Both the position numbers and the translations under genes were made by a program. From NCBI GenBank assembly GCA_009846005.1, contig VXYL01000070.1, positions 341,699-405,698 on the forward strand: DNA of 64,000 nt. Reading direction: 5' to 3'. Source of the stretch: Gammaproteobacteria bacterium (GTDB lineage: Bacteria > Pseudomonadota > Gammaproteobacteria > Pseudomonadales > Azotimanducaceae). Of the stretch, positions 9,744-18,959 are shown one piece after another (the first letter of the stretch is position 1; every line of letters starts with the position of its first letter). The notes under the pieces are model-generated. The model saw nothing but the letters and a program-made list of their open reading frames with translations, had not been told where the DNA came from and ran no database searches.

Positions 9744-10652
9744 TCAGCGAGCCCGCAACAGCAACACCATGAAGTAGGCCAGTTCGTCGGTCAGGATGTC
9801 GACACACTCGAAGCCGCTCTGCTCGGCGATCGCGACGAACTCGTCCGGCGCATACTTGTAGGAGTTCTCCGTGTGCAGTCGTTCGCCCTTTGCGAAGTCG
9901 ATCTCGGTTCCGGCCACTGTGACCCGTTCGTCGCGTTGCGAGACGAGGTACATCTCGATGCGGCCCGCCAGCTCGTTGTAGACGGCCAGATGGCGAAACC
10001 CCCCGAGGTCGAAGTCAGCGCCGACCGCGGCGTTGATGTTCGCCAGCAGGTTCTTGTTGAACTGTTCGGTGATTCCAGCCGCGTCGGTATAGGCGCGATC
10101 GAGGACATCGCGATCCTTCTTGGCGTCCACGCCGACGACCAGCCAACCGCCCGCGTCCACGACCTGGGCCACGCCACGCAAGAACGCGCCTGCGGCGGCC
10201 GGTTCGAAGTTGCCGATGCTTGACCCCGGAAAGAACGCCAAGCGCGGCAACGTGGCTGCCGGAGACGGCAATTCGAAGGGCGTCGTGTAGTCCGCACAGG
10301 TTGGATAGACCGCAAGTTCCGGGTAGCCGTCGAAGACCGCCTGCGCGGATTGCTCGAGATGGTCCCGGGATATGTCCACCGGAACATAGGCCGCCGGCCG
10401 GCACGCCTCGATCAGAAGGCGTGACTTGACGCTGCTCCCGCTGCCGTATTCGACAAGGCAGGCCCCGGTGCCCACGCGCCCGGCGATCAGGTCCCGGTTG
10501 TCGCGCAGGATTGCGGTTTCGATGCGCGTCAGGTAGTAGCCCGGCAGTTTGGTAATGACGTCGAAGAGTCGCGACCCTTCCGCATCGTAGAAGTACTTGG
10601 GCGGAATCGACTTCGCTGGGAGCGACAGGCCGTGCAGCACCTCGGCAGCCAT
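9744..10652 (-). CDS. egtD: L-histidine N-alpha-methyltransferase EgtD
   Basis: KSIPPKYFYDAEGSRLFDVITKLPGYYLTRIE, YGSGSSVKSRLLIEA, FFPGSSIGNFEP, HTENSYKY. Confidence 0.92.
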   Translation of the reverse strand: MAAEVLHGLSLPAKSIPPKYFYDAEGSRLFDVITKLPGYYLTRIETAILRDNRDLIAGRVGTGACLVEYGSGSSVKSRLLIEACRPAAYVPVDISRDHLEQSAQAVFDGYPELAVYPTCADYTTPFELPSPAATLPRLAFFPGSSIGNFEPAAAGAFLRGVAQVVDAGGWLVVGVDAKKDRDVLDRAYTDAAGITEQFNKNLLANINAAVGADFDLGGFRHLAVYNELAGRIEMYLVSQRDERVTVAGTEIDFAKGERLHTENSYKYAPDEFVAIAEQSGFECVDILTDELAYFMVLLLRAR

Positions 10653-10730
10653 GTCGGGAAGCGCGGGTTTCAGATCAAAGAACTCATAGCGGGAAGTCGC
10701 CTCCCCGTTGTGGACGAGCGTGTCGATGGG

Positions 10731-12038
10731 TCAGCTCCGGTTTCTGGCAAGCCGTACGCCGGTGAACTGCCAACGGTCCGGCGGGTAGAAGAAATTGCGA
10801 TATGTGGAACGCACATGGCCCGGCGGCGTCGCGCAGGATCCGCCGCGCAGCACCATTTGCCCGGACATGAACTTGCCGTTGTACTCGCCAAGGACGCCGA
10901 GCAAGGGCTCGAAGCCGGGGTACGGAACGTAGGCGCTCGACGTCCACTCCCAGCAGTCGCCGAACAGTTGCCCCATACCGTCGGTGCCGATCGGTCGCGG
11001 ATGCGGCACCCGCAAGCCGTCGGCGAAATTGCCGGAAACGGCGTGCGAGGCGGCCGCGAACTCCCACTCCGCCTCCGTCGGCAGCCGCGCGCCGGCCCAG
11101 CGCGCGTAGGCATCCGCCTCGTAGTGGCTCACATGGGTAACGGGAGCGTTCGGCGCCAAGGGTCGTTCGCCGTCTAGGCAGTACTCCAACCAGCAGCCGT
11201 CCACGCAGCGCCAGTACATGGGCGCGACGACAGCGCGTTCCCGTCGCCAGCGCCAGCCATCCGACAGCCATAGCGTCGGCTCGTCGTAGCCGCCGTCGGC
11301 AATGAACTCGGCGAATTCGGCGTTTGTGGCCAAGCGGTTGCCGAGCGCGAAGTCGTCGATCCACGCACGGTGCCGTGGGCATTCGTTGTCGAACACGAAA
11401 CCTTCGCCACCACGCGCGCCGATCTGGACGATACCCCCCGCGTACTCCGTGAATGCGAGTGTCTCGCACGTCGCCGGATAATCATCATCGCCCCCCCTGG
11501 CATAGGCGGGCTTGAGCGGGTTGAGGCCGAGATTCGCCTTGATGTCCGTAACCAACAGCTCCTGGTGCTGCTCCTCATGGTGCAGCCCCAGGGTGATGCG
11601 GCCCGCGACATCCGCATCGTCACGACCGAGCAGACCGCGCATCGCAGCGTCCACGTGCTCGCGGTAGTCGAGGACGTCCGAGACCGTGGGCCGCGACAAC
11701 CGTCCGCGCTCCGGACGCGGGAACTGCTGCCCGACGCCGTCGTAGTACGAGTTGAACAGGTACTCGAAATCCGCGTGGAACGGGCGGTAGTCGGGTACGA
11801 ATGCCCTGAGCAGGAACGTCTCGAAAAACCAGGTCGTATGCGCCAGGTGCCACTTCGGCGGGCTGGCTTCGACGATGGGTTGAACGCCGTAGTCCTCCAC
11901 GGCGAGCGGCTCGCAGATAGCTATCGAACGTCGACGGACCTCTTCGTACCGCGTGGTTTCCTCACGCGGAGCGGTGTCGGCGCCCCTTGCGGCATTCGCG
12001 TTCAAGCGACCGCCGTGACCCCGCCCGAGGCCGGACAA
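10731..12038 (-). CDS. egtB: Ergothioneine biosynthesis sulfoxide synthase EgtB (DinB-like + FGE-sulfatase domains); start uncertain
   Basis: PPKWHLAHTTWFFETF, LHHEEQHQELLVTDIK, FGE-sulfatase region AEWEFAAA...FGDCWEWTSSAY...RGGSCATP. Confidence 0.9.
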   Translation of the reverse strand: MSGLGRGHGGRLNANAARGADTAPREETTRYEEVRRRSIAICEPLAVEDYGVQPIVEASPPKWHLAHTTWFFETFLLRAFVPDYRPFHADFEYLFNSYYDGVGQQFPRPERGRLSRPTVSDVLDYREHVDAAMRGLLGRDDADVAGRITLGLHHEEQHQELLVTDIKANLGLNPLKPAYARGGDDDYPATCETLAFTEYAGGIVQIGARGGEGFVFDNECPRHRAWIDDFALGNRLATNAEFAEFIADGGYDEPTLWLSDGWRWRRERAVVAPMYWRCVDGCWLEYCLDGERPLAPNAPVTHVSHYEADAYARWAGARLPTEAEWEFAAASHAVSGNFADGLRVPHPRPIGTDGMGQLFGDCWEWTSSAYVPYPGFEPLLGVLGEYNGKFMSGQMVLRGGSCATPPGHVRSTYRNFFYPPDRWQFTGVRLARNRS

Positions 12039-12159
12039 GCGTGTCCGTCAGCGGCGCAACCCGCGTGTCGTGTTGGTGGATTGGTCACCTGACGTCCCTC
12101 GCCAAACGCGCCAGCATAGGAAAGCCGCGCGCGCAATGTCAAAAAGAGGTCGGCGTAGA

Positions 12160-12798
12160 TCAGTCGCGTGCCGGAATACGCGTGCTCAAGGCCCGGTAGA
12201 GCGTTGCAAGGCGCCTCGCATCGAAGGGCGAGGAAATGTTGCCGTAGTGCCTGCCCGAAGGATCCACGACCGCGATGCGACCGGAGTGGTTCATCGTGTA
12301 GCCAAGCTCCGAGTCTTGCGACAGCTCCTTGGAGAATCCCGCATGGAAGCTCCGGGCGAAGGTGAAGATGTCCGGTACCGAACCGGTCACACCCACGAAA
12401 TCGTCGGAGAAGGTCCGGACATACTCTAGTAGGAGGGGAGCCGTGTCACGCTCCGGATCGACAGTGACCAAGATGCCCTGGAATGGCTCGTCGCCTGCCT
12501 CAACGAGCACCCGCTCGGCCTCGCCGAGCACGGCCATGGTGATCGGACAGATGTCCGGACAGTTGGCGAAACCGAAGAACATAAACGACCACCGACCGCG
12601 CAGCCGTTGCGGACCGAAGTCACCGCCGGCGGCATCGGTGAGCAGAAACGCCCCGACGTCCCGCGGCTCCGGATACGGCGTGAAGTTGAACGCTCTGAGT
12701 TCCTCGTCGGAGAACCGCGTACCGGGACCGAAATAGACGACCGCCACGCCCGTCGCGACGAGGACAGCGAGGAGCAGTGCTAGGACGGCGACCTTCAT
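12160..12798 (-). CDS. SCO1/SenC family copper chaperone
   Basis: FGFANCPDICPITM (CxxxC), VTVDPERDT, TMNHSG; ATG at 12798. Confidence 0.88.
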   Translation of the reverse strand: MKVAVLALLLAVLVATGVAVVYFGPGTRFSDEELRAFNFTPYPEPRDVGAFLLTDAAGGDFGPQRLRGRWSFMFFGFANCPDICPITMAVLGEAERVLVEAGDEPFQGILVTVDPERDTAPLLLEYVRTFSDDFVGVTGSVPDIFTFARSFHAGFSKELSQDSELGYTMNHSGRIAVVDPSGRHYGNISSPFDARRLATLYRALSTRIPARD

Positions 12799-12805
12799 CG
12801 TTCGA

Positions 12806-13771
12806 TTATGCGCCGGAGGGGCGGATCGAGTGGTAGATGGTGACAACAACCAGCAGCAAGACGGCTGCCCCGGCGTTGTGCAATACGGCAACGGCGAGGG
12901 GGAGGGCGAAGACCACGTTGGCGATGCCAAGAGCCAGTTGGAGCGCCAGCACGCCACCGAGCACCCAGGCCAACGGTCGCGCTCCCATGCGAAACGCCAG
13001 CCAGCCGGCAACGGCCAATACCGCCACGGCGCCGAGCCGGTGCACGACGTGGATCGCCACCCGGGCGTCGCTCGACATCAAGCCGCCCAGGTAGTTCGGC
13101 CCGACGTCCTGGAAGATGTCGAAACCCGCGGCGAAGTCCATGTCGGGAATCCAAACACCGTGGCAGGTGGGAAAATCCGGACAGGCAAGGGCGGCGTAGT
13201 TGGCCGTTAGCCAACCGCCCAAGGCGACCTGGATCACCACGACGACCAGGGCGGTCGTCGATAGTCCCCGAAGCGACGTGGCCACCCGCCACGGTGGGTG
13301 TCGAAGTCCCAGCCACCACACCCACAACAGCGCGAGCGTGGCGAAACCACCCAGAAGGTGCGTGGTCACCACCTGCGGCCAGAGTTTCAGGGTGACCGTC
13401 CATGCCCCGAACGCGCCTTGCGCGATCACCAATAGGACGAGCGCCACCGGCAGCTTCCAAGGAAGTCGCTCCTTGATCGCCAAGACGGCCATTGCCAGAA
13501 CCACGAGCCCCAGCAACGCCGCGGCATAGCGATGGATCATCTCCGGCCAGGCCTTGTCGGCTTCGACGGGAGAATCGGGGAACGCGGCTTCGGCGCGCGC
13601 GATCTCCTCCGCTGTCTCCGGCACCAGGATCATGCCGTAGCAGCCCGGCCAATCGGGACAGCCAAGCCCGGCGTCCACCAAGCGCGTGTAGGCGCCAAGC
13701 ACGACCACAACCGCGGCAAGCCCAACGGCAACCGCGACAAGATTCGTCATCCGAGGCGTGGCCTCAGGCAT
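12806..13771 (-). CDS. ctaA: COX15/CtaA family heme A synthase
   Basis: Polytopic; GAYTRLVDAGLGCPDWPGCYG, EMIHRYAAALLG, VHRLGAVAVLAVAG. Confidence 0.9.
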   Translation of the reverse strand: MPEATPRMTNLVAVAVGLAAVVVVLGAYTRLVDAGLGCPDWPGCYGMILVPETAEEIARAEAAFPDSPVEADKAWPEMIHRYAAALLGLVVLAMAVLAIKERLPWKLPVALVLLVIAQGAFGAWTVTLKLWPQVVTTHLLGGFATLALLWVWWLGLRHPPWRVATSLRGLSTTALVVVVIQVALGGWLTANYAALACPDFPTCHGVWIPDMDFAAGFDIFQDVGPNYLGGLMSSDARVAIHVVHRLGAVAVLAVAGWLAFRMGARPLAWVLGGVLALQLALGIANVVFALPLAVAVLHNAGAAVLLLVVVTIYHSIRPSGA

Positions 13772-14465
13772 CGTCCGCGACCTCCCTTCCTCTTCGTCGA
13801 CCGATGAGCACGTAGCCGATGCCAACACCCAAGCCGATCAGCAGCCACTGCACGGCGTAGCTCCAGTGCGTACCGGGCTCGTAGTCCCACGCGAGGGAGG
13901 CAGCACGGAACACGCCCGCACCCCCGGCCTCGAGTCGAATTTCCCGCGCATGGGCACCGGTCGCCGCGGCCATGCGCTCAGGATTCACGACGCGTGCCGT
14001 CTTCGGCCAGCCCTCCGTCCCGACCTCTTGCCAGCGTGCATCCGACACGGAGGTTGTCGGCCAGACCACGCCGATCACGGAGATCATCCCGGTCGGCGTC
14101 TCGGGAACCGCCTGCGAAGGTGATCGCAACGTCCACCCCCGGTTGACGAGGAAACTCCCCGTATCGGTCTTCAACACGGAAACTACGTCGAAGCCCCGCG
14201 TCCGCGGTCGTTCCGCGACGAGAAACAAACGCTCGGGATCGTACTGACCCGTGAGTGCGAGTCGGGTGAAGTCGGGCGTTTGGGGCGCGTAGCGGGGAGC
14301 GTCGACCGGTTCCGCCTGCAAACGAACATCGCGGGCATCGGCCAACGCCATCTTGTCGAGTGCACGCGTGATCTGCCACGTCGCCAGTCCGACGGTTGTT
14401 ACCAACGCCGCCGCCACCTGCAGGGTCAATGCACGTCCCGGGCGAAACGCTCGTTGGCCAGCCAT
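13764..14465 (-). CDS. SURF1 family protein
   Basis: LATWQITRALDKMALA, LTGQYDPERLFLVAERPR, SFLVNRGW, HWSYAVQWLLIGLG; start overlaps aroE stop (ATGA). Confidence 0.88.
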   Translation of the reverse strand: MAGQRAFRPGRALTLQVAAALVTTVGLATWQITRALDKMALADARDVRLQAEPVDAPRYAPQTPDFTRLALTGQYDPERLFLVAERPRTRGFDVVSVLKTDTGSFLVNRGWTLRSPSQAVPETPTGMISVIGVVWPTTSVSDARWQEVGTEGWPKTARVVNPERMAAATGAHAREIRLEAGGAGVFRAASLAWDYEPGTHWSYAVQWLLIGLGVGIGYVLIGRRRGREVADDA

Positions 14466-15268
14466 CACGGGCTCGAGCGCAACGCCTTCGCGATGCCGGC
14501 GGTGTCGGGCCGCACACCCCGCCAAAGGTAGAACGCCTCCGCCGCCTGTTCGATCAACATGCCGATACCGTCGCTGACGGCGCACGCACCGTGATCGGCG
14601 GCCCATCGGCAAAACGGGGTCTCGCCTTCCAGTGAATAGAACATGTCGTAGCATCGACTGGCGGCGACGACGTTCGGGGCGACCAATCCGCCGATGCCGA
14701 CGAGGCCGGCGGCCGTCCCGTTCAAGATCACGTCCCAGCCGCAGCCCACCTCGTCGAGTCCCGCACTGGCCACGCCGAAACGCGCCGCCAAGGCTTGCGC
14801 CTTTGTCAGCGTCCGGTTCGCGATCGTCAGACCGGCGGCACCGGCCCGTTTGAGCGGCTCGATGACGCCCTGCGCCGCACCGCCGGCCCCGAGAACCAGC
14901 GTCCGGGCACCATCGAGATCCCAACCCAGCGTGTCCTTGAGATCGCGGAGCAAGCCGACGCCGTCGGTGTTGCAGCCCCGTGTCGCGTTGCCGTCGACAA
15001 CGATGGTGTTTACGGCACCAGATGACGCCGCCGCATCGTCGTGGCTGCCAACCCATTGCCACGCATCCAATTTGAACGGCAGCGTGACGTTGAGACCCTT
15101 GCCCCCTTCCGAGAGGAATGTCTGCGCAGCATCGCCAAAGCCATCCGTCGGCGCTTCCAGCCTGCCGTACTCGATGTCCTCGCCGGTGCGCGCCGCGAAA
15201 GCGGTGTGAATCCGGGGCGACAGGCTGTGGTCAACCGGATTGCCGATCACCGCATATCGATCCGTCAT
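14465..15268 (-). CDS. aroE: Shikimate dehydrogenase
   Basis: MTDRYAVIGNPVDHSLSPRIH, LNVTLPFK, GCNTDGVGLLRDL, VLGAGGAAQGV. Confidence 0.95.
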   Translation of the reverse strand: MTDRYAVIGNPVDHSLSPRIHTAFAARTGEDIEYGRLEAPTDGFGDAAQTFLSEGGKGLNVTLPFKLDAWQWVGSHDDAAASSGAVNTIVVDGNATRGCNTDGVGLLRDLKDTLGWDLDGARTLVLGAGGAAQGVIEPLKRAGAAGLTIANRTLTKAQALAARFGVASAGLDEVGCGWDVILNGTAAGLVGIGGLVAPNVVAASRCYDMFYSLEGETPFCRWAADHGACAVSDGIGMLIEQAAEAFYLWRGVRPDTAGIAKALRSSP

Positions 15269-15828
15269 CGCAGTGTCCTGCCACTCGACGCATCGATTAT
15301 CCGGCTAGGGCCGGAGTTCGAACCGGTCTCGCCCGGCAGGATGAAGTCCACCGCCTCCCCGAGAGCCTCCGCGACCGCCTGGGACGTTCGCGCGGGCTCG
15401 TCCCCGCTCCGGTTTGCCGACGTCGACACGATAGCGCCCCCGAAGGCATCCGCCAGCGCACGCGCCTGGGCATGGCCTGGAACACGGATCGCCACCGTAT
15501 CGCGACCACCCGTGATCCACTGCGGAAACCGACGGTTCGGGACCACCCAGGTGACGGCACCAGGCCAGCTCGCCCGAATTCGCGTCGCCATGGCGTCGTC
15601 GAGGGCTTCCAACTCCGCCGTAAACGCCCCCGCCCGTCCGGCGGCGACGATGAGTCCCTTGGCGGCGTCTCGGCCCTTTATCTCGAGTACCCGACCGACG
15701 GCAGAGCCATCAAAGGGATTGCAGGCAAGGCCCCAGACGCCTTCAGTGGCATGGGCGACGACGCCGCCGCCGTGCAATACGTCGACGGCGCTGCGGAGGT
15801 GGCCGCCGGACTCGCCGTCCGCTGACAC
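15265..15828 (-). CDS. tsaC: Threonylcarbamoyl-AMP synthase (YrdC/Sua5 family)
   Basis: GGVVAHATEGVWGLACNPFD, EIKGRDAAKGLIV, VSTSANRSGDEP. Confidence 0.92.
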   Translation of the reverse strand: MSADGESGGHLRSAVDVLHGGGVVAHATEGVWGLACNPFDGSAVGRVLEIKGRDAAKGLIVAAGRAGAFTAELEALDDAMATRIRASWPGAVTWVVPNRRFPQWITGGRDTVAIRVPGHAQARALADAFGGAIVSTSANRSGDEPARTSQAVAEALGEAVDFILPGETGSNSGPSRIIDASSGRTLR

Positions 15829-15854
15829 CGGGATTTCTCGTTCGGTTCGGCGTG

Positions 15855-16361
15855 CTACGGGGACCGAGTCAGCGACTGCTGTACGGACTCGTTCTGGACC
15901 GCCACCTTCGCCGCATTCGCCTCCCGGTCCGCCGCGATCCGTTGCGCCAAGTCGTCATTGCCAACCGCCAGCATCTGCGCGGCAAGATAGCCAGCGTTCT
16001 TGGCGCCGGCCTTGCCGACCGCGACTGTGGCGACCGGTACGCCGCCGGGCATCATCACCGTCGACAGGAGTGCGTCCGCGCCGTTGAACGGTCCGCCGTC
16101 GATCGGTACGCCGATCACCGGCCGGGTCGTGTGCGCGGCAACCGCGCCAGCCAGGTGCGCGGCAAGACCCGCCGCGCAAACAAAGACGCGGCAGTCGCGC
16201 GCCGTGGCGTCGTCAACATACTCCGCCGTCGCCGCCGGCGTGCGGTGCGCCGACGTGACACGGACTTCGAAGCCGACGCCCAAAGAGTCGAGCGTATCCG
16301 TGCAACTCTGCATGATCGGCCAATCCGACTCGGAACCCATCAATACGGCAACCCACGCCAT
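15855..16361 (-). CDS. purE: 5-(carboxyamino)imidazole ribonucleotide mutase
   Basis: VLMGSESDWPIM, VTSAHRTP, GLAAHLAGAVAAHTTRPVIGVP; ATG at 16361. Confidence 0.93.
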   Translation of the reverse strand: MAWVAVLMGSESDWPIMQSCTDTLDSLGVGFEVRVTSAHRTPAATAEYVDDATARDCRVFVCAAGLAAHLAGAVAAHTTRPVIGVPIDGGPFNGADALLSTVMMPGGVPVATVAVGKAGAKNAGYLAAQMLAVGNDDLAQRIAADREANAAKVAVQNESVQQSLTRSP

Positions 16362-16538
16362 TTTTTGCTCCTGATCTCGGTTCACCGGCACCGGGAGGTC
16401 GACCGGCGAGTAGGAAAACAGCCGAATATACCCGCCGCCCGGTGCACCGACAATCGGAGCGGGCCGATCGCGGCACGAATCGGGCTGCTGCGTGACGACG
16501 ATGGGCGAAGGGCCCGCGGTCATCCCGTGGCGGCTGCC

Positions 16539-16676
16539 GCAGGGGGCGACCCTTGCCGTGGTCCGCGCTGGATACGCCAAGAGACCGGCGGGACGGGACA
16601 AGCCCGTCCCCTACGCGTCCGCGCGCCGGGCCGGGGCCGTGGGGGCGACCCTTGTGGTCGCCCGCGCCGCCCCTAC
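16539..16676. repeat. Cluster of REP-like hairpins (three units, mixed orientation)
   Basis: gcagggggcgacccttgccgtggtccgcgc (16539-16568); ggacgggacaagcccgtcccctac (16591-16614); gtgggggcgacccttgtggtcgcccgcgccgcccctac (16639-16676). Confidence 0.75.
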
Positions 16677-16710
16677 CAACAGTGTCACGGCAGCCGGCGC
16701 GACAAGCGAA

Positions 16711-17643
16711 TCACTGCACGGGATCCACGGCTCGACCCGGGCGCCGGATGTACCCGCCGCCGTGTTCCGCAACGAGCCCGTCGATCTGGAGTTCCATCAG
16801 TCGTTCGAGGGCGGCTTCAAGGCCGATGCCGGTCACTGCGATGATCTCGTCTAAGCTTGTGACGGTTGCGCCGACGGCCTCGAACACGGCATCCGTCGGT
16901 GCAGCGGCTCTCTCTTCGTGCTCGGTCCACTCCAGCCCCAAGGCCTCCAGCACGTGTTCGGTCGTCTCGACCAGCGCCGCACCCTGACGAATCAACCGGT
17001 GGCAGCCCGCCGACAGCGGGCTCGACACAAGCGACGGCACTGCCATGACGTCGCGCCCCTGCTCCAAGGCCATCCGGGCCGTGATGAGCGAGCCGCTCTT
17101 GTCGGATGCCTCAACGATTACGACACCGAGACAAAGTCCGCTGACGATGCGGTTCCGGGCCGGGAAGTGGTGTTTCCGCGGACCCTCGTGGGGTTCGTGC
17201 TCCGAGAGCAACGCGCCTCCTGCCGCGACGATCTCGGCTGCCAGTCCGGTATGCGACCGCGGATAGATGTTGTCGAGCCCGCTGCCAAGCACGGCGATGG
17301 TCGCGGCGCGACGGGACGCTTCCGGCACGAACGCCTCGCGTAACGCCGCCAAAGCACCCCGGTGAGCGGCAGCGTCGATGCCGTAGGCCAGACCGCTTAC
17401 CACGCTCACGCCCCGGGCCGCGAGGCCGTGGGCCAACGCAAACGCCATCTCGCGCCCTTGCCGCGTGCAACGACGGCTGCCGACGATGGCGACTGCAGGC
17501 CGGTCGAGCGCGCCGGGATCGCCCCGACAGTAGATCCGTAGGGGCGGATCCGGAATCGAGCGCAACGCCAACGGCAGGTCACGCCGCGACAAGGCGATGT
17601 CAGGGTTGTCCGGCGGGTACTGCACGATGCTGGCCCGAAACAT
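16711..17643 (-). CDS. dprA: DNA-processing protein DprA (Rossmann-like core + C-terminal winged helix)
   Basis: VAIVGSRRCT, SGLAYGIDAAAHRGAL, AVLGSGLDNIYP, FPARNRIVSGL, EASDKSGSLITARMALEQGRDVMAVP. Confidence 0.92.
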   Translation of the reverse strand: MFRASIVQYPPDNPDIALSRRDLPLALRSIPDPPLRIYCRGDPGALDRPAVAIVGSRRCTRQGREMAFALAHGLAARGVSVVSGLAYGIDAAAHRGALAALREAFVPEASRRAATIAVLGSGLDNIYPRSHTGLAAEIVAAGGALLSEHEPHEGPRKHHFPARNRIVSGLCLGVVIVEASDKSGSLITARMALEQGRDVMAVPSLVSSPLSAGCHRLIRQGAALVETTEHVLEALGLEWTEHEERAAAPTDAVFEAVGATVTSLDEIIAVTGIGLEAALERLMELQIDGLVAEHGGGYIRRPGRAVDPVQ

Positions 17644-17761
17644 GGCGGCGGATTGACCATCGTAGCCGGGTCACCGGACCGGGTATGTGAGCCATCGGCC
17701 CGAGTTGCCGTACGAAATGTACGCGCCGCAGCCGGAGGCACGTTGCTTGCGCACAAAGCAC

Positions 17762-17870
17762 TCGCGTCATGTTGCCGGGTGAAGTCGCTTGGCGGCAGCT
17801 CTTCGCCCCTGTCTAAGGCGCACCATGGCTACCGGCAACGACCTCCCGACCTCCGTCCGCTACGAAGACG
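17762..17870 (+). repeat. Direct repeat copy 1: duplicate of the upstream region plus first ~16 codons of the permease gene
   Basis: gaagtcgcttggcggcagc...aaggcgcaccatggctaccggcaacgacctcccgacctccgtccgctacgaag matches 18848-18959. Confidence 0.85.
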
Positions 17871-17924
17871 GGCCAAAAAGGCACGGTGCCCCCTAGTCCG
17901 TCGAGACGCTGCCGTTCCAGCCTT

Positions 17925-18596
17925 TCAGTCCGGACGCCCCAGATGTCGGCAAAGGCAACCGCTACCGGCGCTATAGCCTGTTTCGTCGACGTGGTGATAG
18001 AAGTCGACGAGCTGGCGGGTGCAGTCGAAGTCTTCGACGAGATACACGACCTTCACAATCGGTCGTCCAGAGGCTTTATTGTCGGCGATGCAACCACAGT
18101 TGAGAAGTGTGTGGACATACGTGTGCTCGCACTCTTCTTCGTCAGCGGCGGAACCGACCGCTTCGGAGCGAAAGGGGAGATCGTTTTCCGAGACATGCAC
18201 CAGCCCGCCGCCCGCGGCATCACGATAGACCAGCGTGAAGCGGCGATCCACGATGAGCGTCACTACGCAGTCGGAGACACAATCGCTGGTCTCGACGGTC
18301 TCGAGGAATTCCTGGTCGAAGGAGGGGAGATTGCGAACGTTCCTACCGCGAGGCAGCGAGGCGTCGTCGACGAAATCAATGGTGGTATGGCCGTAGGCAT
18401 CCTTGATTGCGAGGGCCAACGCACCGCCGATGGTGCCGATGACGGAGCATTCAGAGAAGCAACCGGGAACGGCCATATCGGATAGGTCGGCAGTGACCGA
18501 GGCAGCCGACCGTGCGGGATTCGACTCGGCGGCTGTAGTGGTGTATGCAGCCAATAGAAAGCAAAAGGCGGGAATGATCGATCGCATGGTGGACAC
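17925..18596 (-). CDS. Hypothetical Cys-rich secreted protein
   Basis: Signal-peptide-like N-terminus IIPAFCFLLAAYTTTAAES; many Cys (FSECS, SDCVSDC, EEECEH, LNCGC, DFDC, GCLC). Confidence 0.5.
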   Translation of the reverse strand: MSTMRSIIPAFCFLLAAYTTTAAESNPARSAASVTADLSDMAVPGCFSECSVIGTIGGALALAIKDAYGHTTIDFVDDASLPRGRNVRNLPSFDQEFLETVETSDCVSDCVVTLIVDRRFTLVYRDAAGGGLVHVSENDLPFRSEAVGSAADEEECEHTYVHTLLNCGCIADNKASGRPIVKVVYLVEDFDCTRQLVDFYHHVDETGYSAGSGCLCRHLGRPD

Positions 18597-18847
18597 AACA
18601 GGCTCTTTTCGGTTGCCGGCATGGGGTCAGCAGCTTCGGAAGGGAGAGGAGCCTGGTCAAATGTTTTCTGCGGTAGTCTGGTCTCGTTTCGTCGAGCTAG
18701 GCAGACGTCGCGCTAGGGTTGTCGCAACATTCGAGTCCAGCACGACGTATCCCCGTTCGCCCGGCTGATTATGTAATCCTTCGACGCCAGTTGCCGTAGA
18801 GAAGTGCGCCCGCGACGTCCTTAAGGTGCCGGTCGGGCCAAGAGCAG

Positions 18848-18959
18848 TCGCGTATCATGTCCGCTGAAGTCGCTTGGCGGCAGCGTTCGTCGCCTCCTGA
18901 CAAGGCGCACCATGGCCACCGGCAACGACCTCCCGACCACCGTCCGCTACGAAGCCGAC
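18848..18959 (+). repeat. Direct repeat copy 2 at the start of the intact permease gene
   Basis: See copy 1 at 17762-17870. Confidence 0.85.

Noticed and set aside
16711-17643. DprA truncated or frameshifted
   Set aside because: It lacks an N-terminal SAM-like extension, but the Rossmann core and C-terminal winged helix are present; this is common.
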